A stretch of 64,000 bases of DNA, from contig NZ_JAHRCU010000010.1 of assembly GCF_019083995.1 (NCBI RefSeq), positions 108,079 through 172,078 of the forward strand. The letters run 5' to 3'. Shown in pieces: positions 37,206-45,987 of the stretch; the first letter of the stretch is position 1, and the number at the start of each line of letters is the position of its first letter. Source of the stretch: Roseococcus sp. SDR. Its GTDB lineage: Bacteria; Pseudomonadota; Alphaproteobacteria; Acetobacterales; Acetobacteraceae. Both the position numbers and the translations under genes were made by a program. The notes under the pieces are model-generated. The model was given only the letters and a program-made list of their open reading frames with translations, was not told the origin of the DNA and searched no databases.

Positions 37206-39785
37206 TCACCGGATCGCGGTCTGCCCCTTCGGCGCCACCGGCTCCAGCTCGCCCCGCCGCAGCGAGTTGCGCCCGCTGAACAGCACGATCGGGGCCGCGA
37301 TGAAGACCGAGGAGGAGGCCGAGATGAAGATGCCGAACACCATCACCCAGGCGAAGCCGGCCAGCGTATCGCCGCCGAAGAGCGCCAGCGGCAGGGCCGA
37401 GAGCAGCAGTGTCACCGAGGTGCCGAGGCTGCGGTTCAGCGTTTCGTTGATCGAAAGGTCGGTCAGCTCCTGCAGGGGCATCGTCTTGAATTTGCGCAGA
37501 TTTTCGCGCATGCGGTCGAACACCACGACCTTGTCGTTCGCGCTGAAGCCGATGACGGTCAGGATGGCCGCGATCGTCGTCAGGTTGAACTCGATCTGGA
37601 ACAGGACCATGAAGCCGATGGTCTTGGTGGTGTCGAGCAGCAGCGTGCTGATGGCGGCGACGCCGAACTGCCATTCGAAGCGCACCCAGATATAGATGAG
37701 CATGGCGATGAGGCTGAGGCCGAGCGCCGTCAGGCCACCTCGGAACAGCTCATCCGAGACGCGGTTGCCCACCGCCTCCACCCGCATGATGCGGATGCCG
37801 GGGGCCGCTGCCTCCAGCGCGCCGCGCACCGTGCTCACCACCTGCTGCGTCTGCGCCTCCTGCGCGGGCGCGGGCACGCGGATGAGCAGCGTGCTCTCAT
37901 CACCGAATTGCTGCAGGCCGACATCGCCGACGCCCAGCGTCGCGGTTGCTGCCCGCAGCGCGTTGATATTGGCGGGCCCCTGGGTCCGCACCTCCATCAC
38001 GATACCGCCCTTGAAGTCGATGCCCTTCTCCAGGCCCGGATAGAAGGCGCCGATCACCGAGGCGGTGGAGAGCACGCCCGAGACGACGAGGCCCGCGACG
38101 GCGCCGCGCATGAAGGGGATCTTCGTCACATCCGGGCAGAGCCGGAAGAGCGGCCGCGCCAGGCGCTGGAAGAAGCTCAGACCGGGCTTCTCGAGCACCG
38201 GCAGCTCCTTCGGCCGGCGCCAGCGGTACCACCAGACAACCAGCAGGCGGGTGACGACCGTCGCCGTCCACATCTGCACGATGGTGCCGATGGCGACCGT
38301 GACGGCGAAGCCCTTCACCGGGCCTGAGCCGAAGCCGTAAAGGCAGGCCATGGCGATGAGGTTGGTCAGGTTCGAGTCGAGAATCGTCCCCGAGGCCTTG
38401 GTGTAGCCGATCTCCAGCGCGTTGATCGGTGACCTTCCATTCTTCACCTCTTCACGGATGCGCTCATTGATGAGGATGTTCGCATCCAGCGCGGTGCCCA
38501 ATGTCAGGACGATGCCGGCGATGCCGGGCAGCGTCAGCGTCGCTTCCAGCAGCGAAAGACACGCAATCAGCAGGATGATGTTGATGGCCAGCGCCACATT
38601 GGCGAACCAGCCGAACAGCCCGTAGGCGAAGCCCATGTAGAGGAAGACGAAAGCGACACCGACGGCCAGGCTGATGATGCCGGCCCGGATGGCATCCGCC
38701 CCCAGCTCGGGCCCTACGGTCCGTTCCTCCACCACCGTCAGTGGCGCGGGCAGGGCGCCGGCGCGCAGCAGCACGGCCAGGTCATTGGCCGAGCGGACAG
38801 TGAAGTTGCCGGAGATCTGCCCGCGGCCGCCGGTGATGGGCTCGCGGATGTTGGGGGCCGTGATCACCTTCTCATCCAGGACGATGGCGAAGGGGCGGCC
38901 GACATTGGCACGGGTGATCTCGCTGAAGCGCCGGGTGCCGACCGAATCGAAGGTGAAGTTCACCACCCATTCGCCGGTCCGGCTGTCCTGGCTGGCGCGG
39001 GCATCGGTCAGGTTCGCGCCATCCACCTCGACGCGGCGGCGCACCGGATAGCGCTCGCCCGCGCGCTCGCCGGGCAGGAACATGATCCCGGGCGGGGGCG
39101 TCGCGGCCTGGGTGTTCACCGCCTCATCCAGCAGATGGAAGGTCATCCGCGCGGTACGGCCCAAGAGGTTCTTGATGCGGTCGGGGTCCTCGACGCCGGG
39201 GAGCTGCACCAGGATGCGGTTCAAGCCCTGCCGGACGATCGTTGCTTCCACCACGCCCGTCTCGTCGATGCGGCGGCGGACGATCTCGATGGACTGCTCC
39301 ACCGCGCTGGTCGCCTTGGCGCGCAGCCCGGCCTCGGTGACGGTGGCCGTCAGCAGGCCTTCCGCGTTGATCGCCACCTCGATGTCGGGCTGTTGCGCGC
39401 CGCCGCCGACATTCACGGCATTGGCCAACTCGCGCACCACGCGAAGCGCCGCGTCACGCTGGCTCGCTTCGGTGATGCGCAGCGACATGCGGCGCTGGTC
39501 AGGCTGGGCGGAGAGGCCGGTGTAGGAAATGCGCGGATTGGCCTGCGTCATGCCGCGGCGCGTGCCCTCGACCAGGCCCTCCAGGCGCTCGCGCAGCAGG
39601 ACGGAGGTGTCCACCTCCAGCAGCAGGTAGGAGCCACCGCGCAGATCCAGGCCGAGCGAGATCTGCCGCACCGGCACCCATTCGGGGAAGGCGGCGCGGG
39701 GCAGCAGGTTGGGCAGGCTGACCAGCGTGCCCAGCAGGCAGACGAGGATAATGGCGGCCGTCTTCCAGCGCGCGAAATACATCAT
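37206..39785 (-). CDS. secDF: Protein translocase SecDF, single fused polypeptide
   Basis: An 859-residue fusion of SecD (about 1-535) and SecF (about 545-859). SecD landmarks are LGLDLRGGSYLLLEV, the P1 periplasmic region with VEQSIEIVRRRIDETGVVEA, and GIVLTLGTALDANILINERI. SecF begins after the linker PVLEKPGLSFFQRLARPLFR and has GIDFKGGIVMEV and GFSANDKVVVFDRMRENLR. It uses the proton gradient to complete protein export. Most proteobacteria encode SecD and SecF separately. yajC is not adjacent. Confidence 0.95.
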   Translation of the reverse strand: MMYFARWKTAAIILVCLLGTLVSLPNLLPRAAFPEWVPVRQISLGLDLRGGSYLLLEVDTSVLLRERLEGLVEGTRRGMTQANPRISYTGLSAQPDQRRMSLRITEASQRDAALRVVRELANAVNVGGGAQQPDIEVAINAEGLLTATVTEAGLRAKATSAVEQSIEIVRRRIDETGVVEATIVRQGLNRILVQLPGVEDPDRIKNLLGRTARMTFHLLDEAVNTQAATPPPGIMFLPGERAGERYPVRRRVEVDGANLTDARASQDSRTGEWVVNFTFDSVGTRRFSEITRANVGRPFAIVLDEKVITAPNIREPITGGRGQISGNFTVRSANDLAVLLRAGALPAPLTVVEERTVGPELGADAIRAGIISLAVGVAFVFLYMGFAYGLFGWFANVALAINIILLIACLSLLEATLTLPGIAGIVLTLGTALDANILINERIREEVKNGRSPINALEIGYTKASGTILDSNLTNLIAMACLYGFGSGPVKGFAVTVAIGTIVQMWTATVVTRLLVVWWYRWRRPKELPVLEKPGLSFFQRLARPLFRLCPDVTKIPFMRGAVAGLVVSGVLSTASVIGAFYPGLEKGIDFKGGIVMEVRTQGPANINALRAATATLGVGDVGLQQFGDESTLLIRVPAPAQEAQTQQVVSTVRGALEAAAPGIRIMRVEAVGNRVSDELFRGGLTALGLSLIAMLIYIWVRFEWQFGVAAISTLLLDTTKTIGFMVLFQIEFNLTTIAAILTVIGFSANDKVVVFDRMRENLRKFKTMPLQELTDLSINETLNRSLGTSVTLLLSALPLALFGGDTLAGFAWVMVFGIFISASSSVFIAAPIVLFSGRNSLRRGELEPVAPKGQTAIR

Positions 39786-39876
39786 GACGAGACGAGGCCC
39801 TGACCTGAAAACCGCCGGAACATGACGAGGGGGAGGGGGGGATGCAAGCCTTGCCGGGAATTGTTAGTGCAGCGCC

Positions 39877-40815
39877 ATGAAATCCCTCAAGATCGGCGTC
39901 TTCGGCGCCGGCCATTTCGGCCGTTTCCATGCCCTCAAGCTGCGCGGCGCGGCGCGGGCGGCGCTGGCCGGCCTGCATGACCCGGACCCGGCCCGCGCCG
40001 CCCTGGTGGCGGGCGAGGCCGGCTGCCAGGCGCTGACCGCCGAGGCCCTGATGGCGGCCAGCGACGCCGTGATCATCGCGACGCCCACCCTATATCATGC
40101 GCGGATCGCCGAGCAGGCGCTGGCCATGGGCCGCCACGTCTTCGTCGAAAAGCCGATCACCGCGACCCTGGCCGAGGCCGATGCGCTGATCGCCCTCGCC
40201 GCCCGAGAGCGGCGCGTGCTGATGGTCGGCCAGATCGAGCGCCACTCGGCCGCCATCCGCACCCTGCGCGAGAACCTGGCCGGCCGCCGGCTGATGTCGC
40301 TTGAGGCGACGCGCGTCGCCCCCTTCCGGCCGCGCAGCCTGGATGTCTCGGTGGTGCTCGACCTGATGATCCATGACCTGGACCTGATCCTCTCGCTGGT
40401 GCCCGCCCCGCTCACCGAGGTGCGGGCCGTGGGCGGCGCGGTCATGACCAACCTGCCCGACTGGGCGGTGGCGCAGCTGCGCTTCGCCAATGGCGCCCAG
40501 GCCCAGGTGACGGCAAGCCGGGTCGCGGTCGGGCTGGAGCGCAAGCTGCGCGCGCTGGGACCGGAGGGCGAGATGCGGGTGGATTTCATGGCCCGCAGCA
40601 TCGAGTTCCTGGCCCCCGATGGCGGCCAGGGCGTCGAGCACATGGCGGGCTGGAGCCTGGTCCGCCGGAGCTGGACCGATTACGACAGCCTGGAGGCCGA
40701 GCAGAGCGCCTTCATCGCCGCCATTCTGGACGGCATCCCGCATGAGGCGAATGGCGACCAGGGCCGCGCCGCCCTGGACGCGGCGCTCAGGGTCGAAGCG
40801 GCGCTGAAGGGCTAG
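39877..40815 (+). CDS. Gfo/Idh/MocA-family oxidoreductase
   Basis: A 312-residue NAD(P)-dependent oxidoreductase. The Rossmann motif [16 protein letters not shown] is at the start and the family EKP motif appears as [19 protein letters not shown] near residue 92. The C-terminal half is the usual open beta-sheet, with [19 protein letters not shown] containing the conserved Asp/His active-site stretch. It acts on a sugar or cyclitol; no partner gene tells which. It stands alone between secDF and a small membrane-protein gene. Confidence 0.9.
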   Translation: MKSLKIGVFGAGHFGRFHALKLRGAARAALAGLHDPDPARAALVAGEAGCQALTAEALMAASDAVIIATPTLYHARIAEQALAMGRHVFVEKPITATLAEADALIALAARERRVLMVGQIERHSAAIRTLRENLAGRRLMSLEATRVAPFRPRSLDVSVVLDLMIHDLDLILSLVPAPLTEVRAVGGAVMTNLPDWAVAQLRFANGAQAQVTASRVAVGLERKLRALGPEGEMRVDFMARSIEFLAPDGGQGVEHMAGWSLVRRSWTDYDSLEAEQSAFIAAILDGIPHEANGDQGRAALDAALRVEAALKG

Positions 40816-40823
40816 CCTGCGCC

Positions 40824-41138
40824 CTATTGCCGGCGGACGATGATCCGGATCGGCATGGGCTCGATCCCGGCCTTGCGCATCTGCCGCCGCCGCCACCAGA
40901 GGGAGATGGCGGCGATGGTCCCCGCGCCGATGACGACGGGCAGCAGAAGCCCGATGAAGAAGATGGCGACAGCCACCAGCAGCAGCCCGCCGGCCGCGAG
41001 CGCGACGAGCATCGCGATCCCGCCCATCCGCGCGAGCAGCAGGTTGAAGCCGCTGGGCTTCGGCGCTTCCCGGAACTCGCCCTCGGGCGTCATGTCCAGC
41101 ACCGGCCGATGGTGTGTCGGATTGTCCATGCCGGTCAT
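40824..41138 (-). CDS. Small membrane protein of unknown function
   Basis: A 104-residue protein, not recognised. An N-terminal soluble part (~1-35) precedes two close hydrophobic segments: GGIAMLVALAAGGLLLVAVA and IFFIGLLLPVVIGAGTIAAI. A basic tail follows (WWRRRQMRKAGIEP). The start could also be the ATG at 41129. It lies tail-to-tail with the oxidoreductase gene. Confidence 0.6.
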   Translation of the reverse strand: MTGMDNPTHHRPVLDMTPEGEFREAPKPSGFNLLLARMGGIAMLVALAAGGLLLVAVAIFFIGLLLPVVIGAGTIAAISLWWRRRQMRKAGIEPMPIRIIVRRQ

Positions 41139-41223
41139 GTTGCCCTGCGCGGCCCGGGGTTCAAGGGCCGTTTGCGGGCAGGGGCGGCTCGGCCTACATC
41201 ACGCGTGATCAATGGAGAATCCC

Positions 41224-42486
41224 ATGCCGCTTCTGGGCTGCATCGCCGATGACTTCACCGGCGCCACCGACCTCGCCAGCACCCTCGTCCGCCAGGGCAT
41301 GCGCGCGGTGCAGGTGATCGGCGTCCCCGCCGGGCCGCTGCCCGAGGCGGATGCGGTGATCATCGCGCTCAAGTCCCGCACCATCTCGGCGGCGGATGCG
41401 GTGGCGCAGTCGCTTGCCGCCGGCGAGGCGCTGCTGGCGGCGGGTGCCAAGCAGATCCTCTTCAAATACTGCTCCACCTTCGACAGCACCGATGACGGCA
41501 ATATCGGCCCGGTGGCGGAAGCGCTGCTGAAGCGCCTGGATGGCGGCTTCGCCATCGCCTGCCCGGCCTTCCCGACCAATGGCCGCACCATCTACCAGGG
41601 CCATCTCTTCGTGGGTGCGAACCTGCTGAACGAGAGCGGAATGGAGAACCATCCGCTGACGCCGATGCGTGACGCCAACCTGGTGCGCGTGCTGGGCCGA
41701 CAGACCGAGGGCAGCGTGGGGCTGCTGCCGTTCACGGTGGTGGAGCAGGGGGCGGCGGCCATCCGCGCCGAAGTCACGCGGCTGCGCGACGCGAACCGCC
41801 GCTTCGCCATCGCCGATGCCATCACCGACCAGCACCTCATGGCGCTGGGCGAGGCCTGCGCGAACCACGCGCTGATCACCGGCGGCTCGGGCATCGCGAT
41901 GGGGCTGCCCGAGAATTTCCGCCGCGCCGGCCTGCTGCCCGCGCGCGCCGATGCGGGCACGCTGCCTGAAGTGGGCGGCCCCTGCGCCGTCATCGCCGGC
42001 TCCTGCTCGCGTGCCACGCTCGGGCAGATCGGCCTCGCGCGCGACCATGTGCCGACGCTGGAACTGGATGCGCTCGCGACACCCGATGCCTCGGCTCTGA
42101 TCCGGCAGGCGCGCGACTGGATGGCGGGCAAGCTCGACGCCGCGCGCCCCATCGTCATCGCCGCCTCCGGCACGCCGGAGCGTGTCGCCGCCCTGCAAGC
42201 CAAGCTCGGCCGCGATGCGGCGGGTGCCCTGGTGGAGGAGGCGCTGGCCGGGATCGCCGCCGATCTCGTCGCATCCGGCGTGCGCCGTCTGGTCGTCGCC
42301 GGCGGCGAGACCTCGGGCGCGGTGGTGCAGCGCCTCGGCGTGGAGGCGCTGCGCATCGGTGCCGAGATCGACCCCGGCGTGCCCTGGACGCATGCCACGC
42401 CGGCCACTGCGCCCGAGGGGATGCTGCTCGCGCTCAAGAGCGGCAATTTCGGCGCGCGCGACTTCTTCCTGAAGGCCTTCTCGTGA
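41224..42486 (+). CDS. otnK: 3-oxo-tetronate kinase (OtnK, DUF1537 family)
   Basis: A 420-residue four-carbon acid sugar kinase. The N-terminal half has the family opening LLGCIADDFTGATDLASTLV and the KYCSTFDSTDDGNIGPV block. The C-terminal nucleotide-binding half has RLVVAGGETSGAVVQRLG. The ATG at 41224 is preferred because GGAGA stands 5-9 bases upstream. OtnK phosphorylates 3-oxo-tetronate at O4, and OtnC then decarboxylates the product. The gene overlaps otnC by four bases. Confidence 0.9.
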   Translation: MPLLGCIADDFTGATDLASTLVRQGMRAVQVIGVPAGPLPEADAVIIALKSRTISAADAVAQSLAAGEALLAAGAKQILFKYCSTFDSTDDGNIGPVAEALLKRLDGGFAIACPAFPTNGRTIYQGHLFVGANLLNESGMENHPLTPMRDANLVRVLGRQTEGSVGLLPFTVVEQGAAAIRAEVTRLRDANRRFAIADAITDQHLMALGEACANHALITGGSGIAMGLPENFRRAGLLPARADAGTLPEVGGPCAVIAGSCSRATLGQIGLARDHVPTLELDALATPDASALIRQARDWMAGKLDAARPIVIAASGTPERVAALQAKLGRDAAGALVEEALAGIAADLVASGVRRLVVAGGETSGAVVQRLGVEALRIGAEIDPGVPWTHATPATAPEGMLLALKSGNFGARDFFLKAFS

Positions 42487-43109
42487 GCCTGCACGAGGAG
42501 GAGCAGCGCCAGCTTCTCGTCAGCCTGGGCGCCTCGCTCTTCGCGCGCGGCTTCAGCGTGGGCAGTGCCGGCAACATCAGCGTGCGCCTGCCCGATGGCT
42601 ACCTGATGACGCCGACCAACTCCTCGCTCGGCCGGCTCGATGCCGCGCGCATCAGCAAGCTCGACCTGGAGTGGCGGCATGTGGGGGGCGACAAGCCGAC
42701 GAAGGAGGTGTTCCTGCATCGCGCCTTCCTCGACGCGCGGCCCGATGCCGGGGCGGTGGTGCATTTGCACTCGACGCACGCCACCGCCATCTCCTGCCTG
42801 GAGGAGGCGGTGATCCCGCCGCTCACGCCCTATTTCGTGATGCGCGTGGGGCGCACGCTTCCCCTCATTCCCTATTACCGGCCCGGCGATGCGGCGATGG
42901 AGCCCGCCATCCACGCGGCGGCGAAGACGGCCAAGGCCGTGCTGCTCGCCAATCACGGCCCGGTGATCTCAGGCCCCACGCTGACCGATGCGGTCAACGC
43001 GGCCGAGGAGCTGGAGGAGGCGGCACGCCTTGCCCTCATGCTCCGCACGCTCAATCCCCGCCTGCTCACGCCCGCGCAGGTGGATGATCTTCTCAACACC
43101 TTTGGATAG
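42483..43109 (+). CDS. otnC: 3-oxo-tetronate 4-phosphate decarboxylase (OtnC, class II aldolase fold)
   Basis: A 208-residue class II aldolase-fold enzyme with a GTG start at 42483. The phosphate-binding SAGNISVRL, the metal-binding HLHSTHATAISC and the later His in LLANHGPVISG are all present. Beside OtnK it completes conversion of 3-oxo-tetronate to dihydroxyacetone phosphate and CO2. The dehydrogenase that would make 3-oxo-tetronate is not beside these two genes. Confidence 0.9.
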   Translation: MSLHEEEQRQLLVSLGASLFARGFSVGSAGNISVRLPDGYLMTPTNSSLGRLDAARISKLDLEWRHVGGDKPTKEVFLHRAFLDARPDAGAVVHLHSTHATAISCLEEAVIPPLTPYFVMRVGRTLPLIPYYRPGDAAMEPAIHAAAKTAKAVLLANHGPVISGPTLTDAVNAAEELEEAARLALMLRTLNPRLLTPAQVDDLLNTFG

Positions 43110-43117
43110 GACGTTTC

Positions 43118-43702
43118 ATGGATCGCACCGCCCCCACCGAGCACCCCGTGCTGCCCGCCATCGCGGCGCGCTGGAGCCCGCGCAGCTACCTGGCCACGCC
43201 GGTGACGGATGCGCAGCTGCACTCCGTGCTGGAGGCCGGCCGCTGGGCCGCTTCCGCCTATAACGAGCAGCCCTGGCAGTATCTGGTCGCGCGCAAGAAC
43301 GTGGAGGCCGAGGCCTATGAGAAGCTGAAGGCCTGCCTCGTCGCCTTCAACCAGGGTTGGATCGGTGAGGTGCCCGTCCTGATGCTCGCCTGCGCGCGGC
43401 TGAACTCGGCCGGCAACGGCAAGCCCAACCCGTGGTCGCATTACGATGCCGGTCAGGCGAGCAGTGCCATGGCGATCCAGGCGGCCGCGCTCGGCCTGCA
43501 ACTGCACCAGATGGCGGGCTTCGATGCGGCCGCCGCCCGCGCCGCCTTCAGCATCCCCGAGGATGTTGCGCCGATCGCGGCGATGGTCCTGGGCACGCCC
43601 GGCCCGGCCTCCGCGCTGCCCGAGCAGCTCGCCCAGCGCGAGACGGCCCCGCGCATGCGCAAGCCGGCGGGTGAAGTCTTCTTCTTCGGCAAGTGGGGCT
43701 GA
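43118..43702 (+). CDS. Nitroreductase-family flavoprotein
   Basis: A 194-residue FMN protein of the nitroreductase fold. The N-terminal RWSPRSYLATPV, the FMN-contact ASAYNEQPWQYLVA and the helix GQASSAMAIQAAALGLQLHQ match the family; the C-terminal PMI-like AAMVLGTPG follows. It starts 8 bases after otnC with a TAGGA ribosome site, so the three may be one transcript. The link to tetronate metabolism is not obvious. Confidence 0.88.
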   Translation: MDRTAPTEHPVLPAIAARWSPRSYLATPVTDAQLHSVLEAGRWAASAYNEQPWQYLVARKNVEAEAYEKLKACLVAFNQGWIGEVPVLMLACARLNSAGNGKPNPWSHYDAGQASSAMAIQAAALGLQLHQMAGFDAAAARAAFSIPEDVAPIAAMVLGTPGPASALPEQLAQRETAPRMRKPAGEVFFFGKWG

Positions 43703-43730
43703 TGCAGGGCCGCTGAGGCCCGCACGAAAA

Positions 43731-43756
43731 AGGCGCCACCCGCGAGGGTGGCGCCT
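43731..43756. terminator. Bidirectional intrinsic terminator
   Basis: A perfect 11-bp stem, AGGCGCCACCC (43731-43741) and GGGTGGCGCCT (43746-43756), with a GCGA loop. AAAA precedes it and a T-rich run ends near 43764, so it can terminate the nitroreductase transcript on the plus strand and the histone-like transcript on the minus strand. Confidence 0.92.
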
Positions 43757-43784
43757 TCCTTTTTGGACCCGAGGGTCCGTCCGA

Positions 43785-44285
43785 TTACGAGGACGGCGTC
43801 TCGGAAGCGGCCGGAGCCGGAGCAGCGGCGGCGGCCTTCTTGGCGGCGCGGGTCGCGGCAGCCTTCTTCGCGGCCTCGGCGCGCTTCGGATCCTTCGCGG
43901 GAGCGGCCTTCTTCGCAGCAGGCTTCTTCGCGGGGGCGGCCTTCTTCGCGGGGGCGGCCTTCTTGGCAGCCGGCTTCTTGGCGGCGGCCTTCTTGGGCGC
44001 GGCCTTCTTCGCGGGGGCGGCCTTCTTGGCAGCCGGCTTCTTGGCGGCGGCCTTCTTGGGCGCGGCCTTCTTCGCGGGGGCGGCCTTCTTGGCAGCCTGC
44101 TTCTTCGCGGCGGCCTTCTTGGGCGCGGCCTTCTTCGCGGGCGCGGCCTTCTTGGCAGCCGGCTTCTTCGCGGCGACGCGGCCGCGCGCGGTGGCGGGCT
44201 TCTTCGCGGTGCGGCGGGCGCCGGCGGCAACCGCCATGGCTTGCGCGCGTGGCGCGACGTCGGGGGTTTCGGTCGTGTCGGTCAT
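43785..44285 (-). CDS. Histone H1-like Lys/Ala/Pro-rich DNA-binding protein
   Basis: A 166-residue protein. Residues 1-27 are acidic then basic (DTTETPDVAPRAQ..., ARRTAKKPATARGR). From ~38 to 150 the sequence is almost only Ala, Lys and Pro, built on a 21-residue unit beginning PAAKKAAPAKKAAPKK. Such tails resemble eukaryotic H1 and bacterial Hc1/AlgP-type nucleoid proteins, which bind DNA by charge. There is no folded domain to confirm a family. A strong terminator follows the gene. Confidence 0.85.
   Translation of the reverse strand: MTDTTETPDVAPRAQAMAVAAGARRTAKKPATARGRVAAKKPAAKKAAPAKKAAPKKAAAKKQAAKKAAPAKKAAPKKAAAKKPAAKKAAPAKKAAPKKAAAKKPAAKKAAPAKKAAPAKKPAAKKAAPAKDPKRAEAAKKAAATRAAKKAAAAAPAPAASETPSS
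43974..44162 (-). repeat. Three tandem 63-base repeats in the histone-like gene
   Basis: Codons 42-104 hold three in-frame copies of a 63-base unit (21 residues, PAAKKAAPAKKAAPKKAAAK plus a final K). The second copy starts with Gln instead of Pro. A shorter fourth copy follows. Such repeats can gain or lose units by slippage without shifting the frame. Confidence 0.92.
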
Positions 44286-44813
44286 CAGGCTCTCCTTGCG
44301 CCGTGGCGCATCGGTGGGGTTGGACTTACTGGCCGCGGCGGCATCGCACCGCGGCGGATGGCAGAGAGTTCGAACAGGCGAAGATCATCGTCGTGAGGAG
44401 CTCTTGCGCTGAGTCGCGCAACCGCGCGGTTCCCGGTTGACCACCATGATCACCCATCGCCCGGCGGAGGCTTGCGCCTTCCTCCCGCAGAGGCCGGAAT
44501 GTTGTTCCGGCTAACCTCATCGAGGTTTCCCCCTTCCGTCCGCCGCTCGCCCTGCTCTGCGATCGCGATGCCTGGCTCTCCGTGGTTCGCGTGATATGCG
44601 GCGGTCGAGCAAGGTACGAATCGCGCGTCAATGCGTGCGTGCGCAACGCTATCGGAATGCGCGAGTTGCGTGTCAAACACATTCTGCTTTTGTGGCGAGA
44701 ATTTTTGCTCGCGCGTCGCGCATGCATCACGCTCAGCGCCGCGCACGCCGCGTGATGTGCATCGCGCACGATGCATCGAGAGCGCCGCACGCATCATCGC
44801 GACGTTGCGAAAA
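44286..44813. other. 528-base region without a convincing gene; structured, AT-richer patches
   Basis: This stretch lies between the histone-like gene start and the citrate synthase terminator. I see no open frame with good codon use. Two adjacent hairpins occur: GCCGGAA-TGTTG-TTCCGGC (44493-44511) and AACCTC-ATC-GAGGTT (44513-44527). From ~44600 to 44800 there are many short TGCG/CGCA runs and a GCGAG-AATTTTTG-CTCGC hairpin (44694-44711). It must contain the histone-like gene's promoter; a structured leader or small RNA on the minus strand is possible. Confidence 0.5.
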
Positions 44814-44839
44814 GGGCCGCCCGATCCCTCGGGCGGCCC
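44814..44839 (-). terminator. Intrinsic terminator of citrate synthase
   Basis: A perfect 11-bp stem, GGGCCGCCCGA (44814-44824) and TCGGGCGGCCC (44829-44839), with a four-base loop. On the minus strand it is followed by TTTTCGC. It lies 26 bases after the citrate synthase stop and ends that transcript. Confidence 0.88.
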
Positions 44840-44865
44840 TTCGCGTTAACACTCTCGCGCGTCGT

Positions 44866-45987
44866 TCAGCGTGCCGGAACGGGCCGCTGCTCCACGCCGT
44901 TGTAGAGCGAGAGCGGCCGGATCAGCCGGTTGTCCGCACCTTGTTCGAAGACATGCGCGGCCCATCCGGTGATGCGGCTGCACACGAAGATCGGCGTGAA
45001 CATCGGGATGTCGAAGCCCATCAGGTAGTAGGCGGGGCCCGCCGGGAAATCGAGGTTCGGGTGGATGTTCTTCTCGGCGAGCATGACGCGCGCGAGCACG
45101 GCCGAGGTGTTCATCCAGCGCTTGTCGCCCACGACGTCGGCCATGATCTCGGCGTATTTCTTCATCGTCGGCACGCGGCTGTCGCCGTTCTTGTAGACGC
45201 GGTGGCCGAAGCCCATCACCAGCGCCTTGTGGTCGAAACGGTCGCGCAGCCAGGACTCCGCGGCCTCCGGCGAGGGGATCTCCTTCAGCATGTGCATCAC
45301 CGCCTCATTGGCGCCGCCATGCAGCGGGCCCTTGAGTGCGGCGATGCCCGCCGTGATCGCGCCGTGCAGGTCCGCCATCGTCGAGGTGACGACGCGCGCG
45401 GCAAAGGTCGAGGCGTTGAAGGTGTGTTCCGCGTAGAGGATCATCGAGACGTCGAAGGCCTTGATCACCTCGGGCTGCGGTACGCGGCCGAAGACCATGT
45501 GGAAGAAGTTCTCGCAGAAGGGCAGCGAGGCGTCCGGCGCGATGGGTGCCAGGCCCTTGCTCAGCCGGTTCGTCGCCGCCACCGCCGTCGGGATCTTCGC
45601 CAGCAGGCGGATCGCCTTGCGGCGCTGCGCGGCATCGCTGATGTCGGCCGTCTCGGGGTCTTCCATCCCCATGAAGGAAACGGCGGTGCGAATCGCATCC
45701 ATCGGATGCGCCTCCTTCGGGAATTCCGCCAGCACGCGCATCAGCTCGGGCGAGAGGGCGCGCTGCGAGCGCTCAGCCTCGGCGAAGGCGGCGCGCTCGG
45801 CGGCATTCGGCAACTCGCCATTCCAAAGCAGGTAGGCGACGTCCATGAAGTTGGAGTTCTCGCACAGGTCCTGCACGGCATAGCCGCGATAGGTCAGGCT
45901 GTTGGTCTCGGGCATCACCTTCGAGACGCTCGACTCGTCGGCATAGACGCCGACCAGCCCTTTGCGGACTTCGATCTGTTCAGCCAT
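44866..45987 (-). CDS. Citrate synthase / 2-methylcitrate synthase (PrpC-type)
   Basis: A 373-residue enzyme condensing oxaloacetate with an acyl-CoA. Active-site blocks are PLHGGANEAVMHML (His), MGFGHRVYKNGDSRVPTMKK (His and oxaloacetate-binding Arg) and the C-terminal FTPIFVCSRITGWAAHVFEQ (Asp region replaced in context by FV). The short length and the opening KGLVGVYADESSVSKV resemble the PrpC/short citrate synthase group rather than the ~430-residue GltA. No prpB or prpD is next to it, so a housekeeping citrate role is likely. I chose the ATG at 45987. Confidence 0.88.
   Translation of the reverse strand: MAEQIEVRKGLVGVYADESSVSKVMPETNSLTYRGYAVQDLCENSNFMDVAYLLWNGELPNAAERAAFAEAERSQRALSPELMRVLAEFPKEAHPMDAIRTAVSFMGMEDPETADISDAAQRRKAIRLLAKIPTAVAATNRLSKGLAPIAPDASLPFCENFFHMVFGRVPQPEVIKAFDVSMILYAEHTFNASTFAARVVTSTMADLHGAITAGIAALKGPLHGGANEAVMHMLKEIPSPEAAESWLRDRFDHKALVMGFGHRVYKNGDSRVPTMKKYAEIMADVVGDKRWMNTSAVLARVMLAEKNIHPNLDFPAGPAYYLMGFDIPMFTPIFVCSRITGWAAHVFEQGADNRLIRPLSLYNGVEQRPVPAR

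Noticed and set aside
43974..44162. Regular 63-base repeats considered as a CRISPR or satellite array
   Set aside because: The copies are directly adjacent without spacers and keep the reading frame of a Lys/Ala-rich protein.
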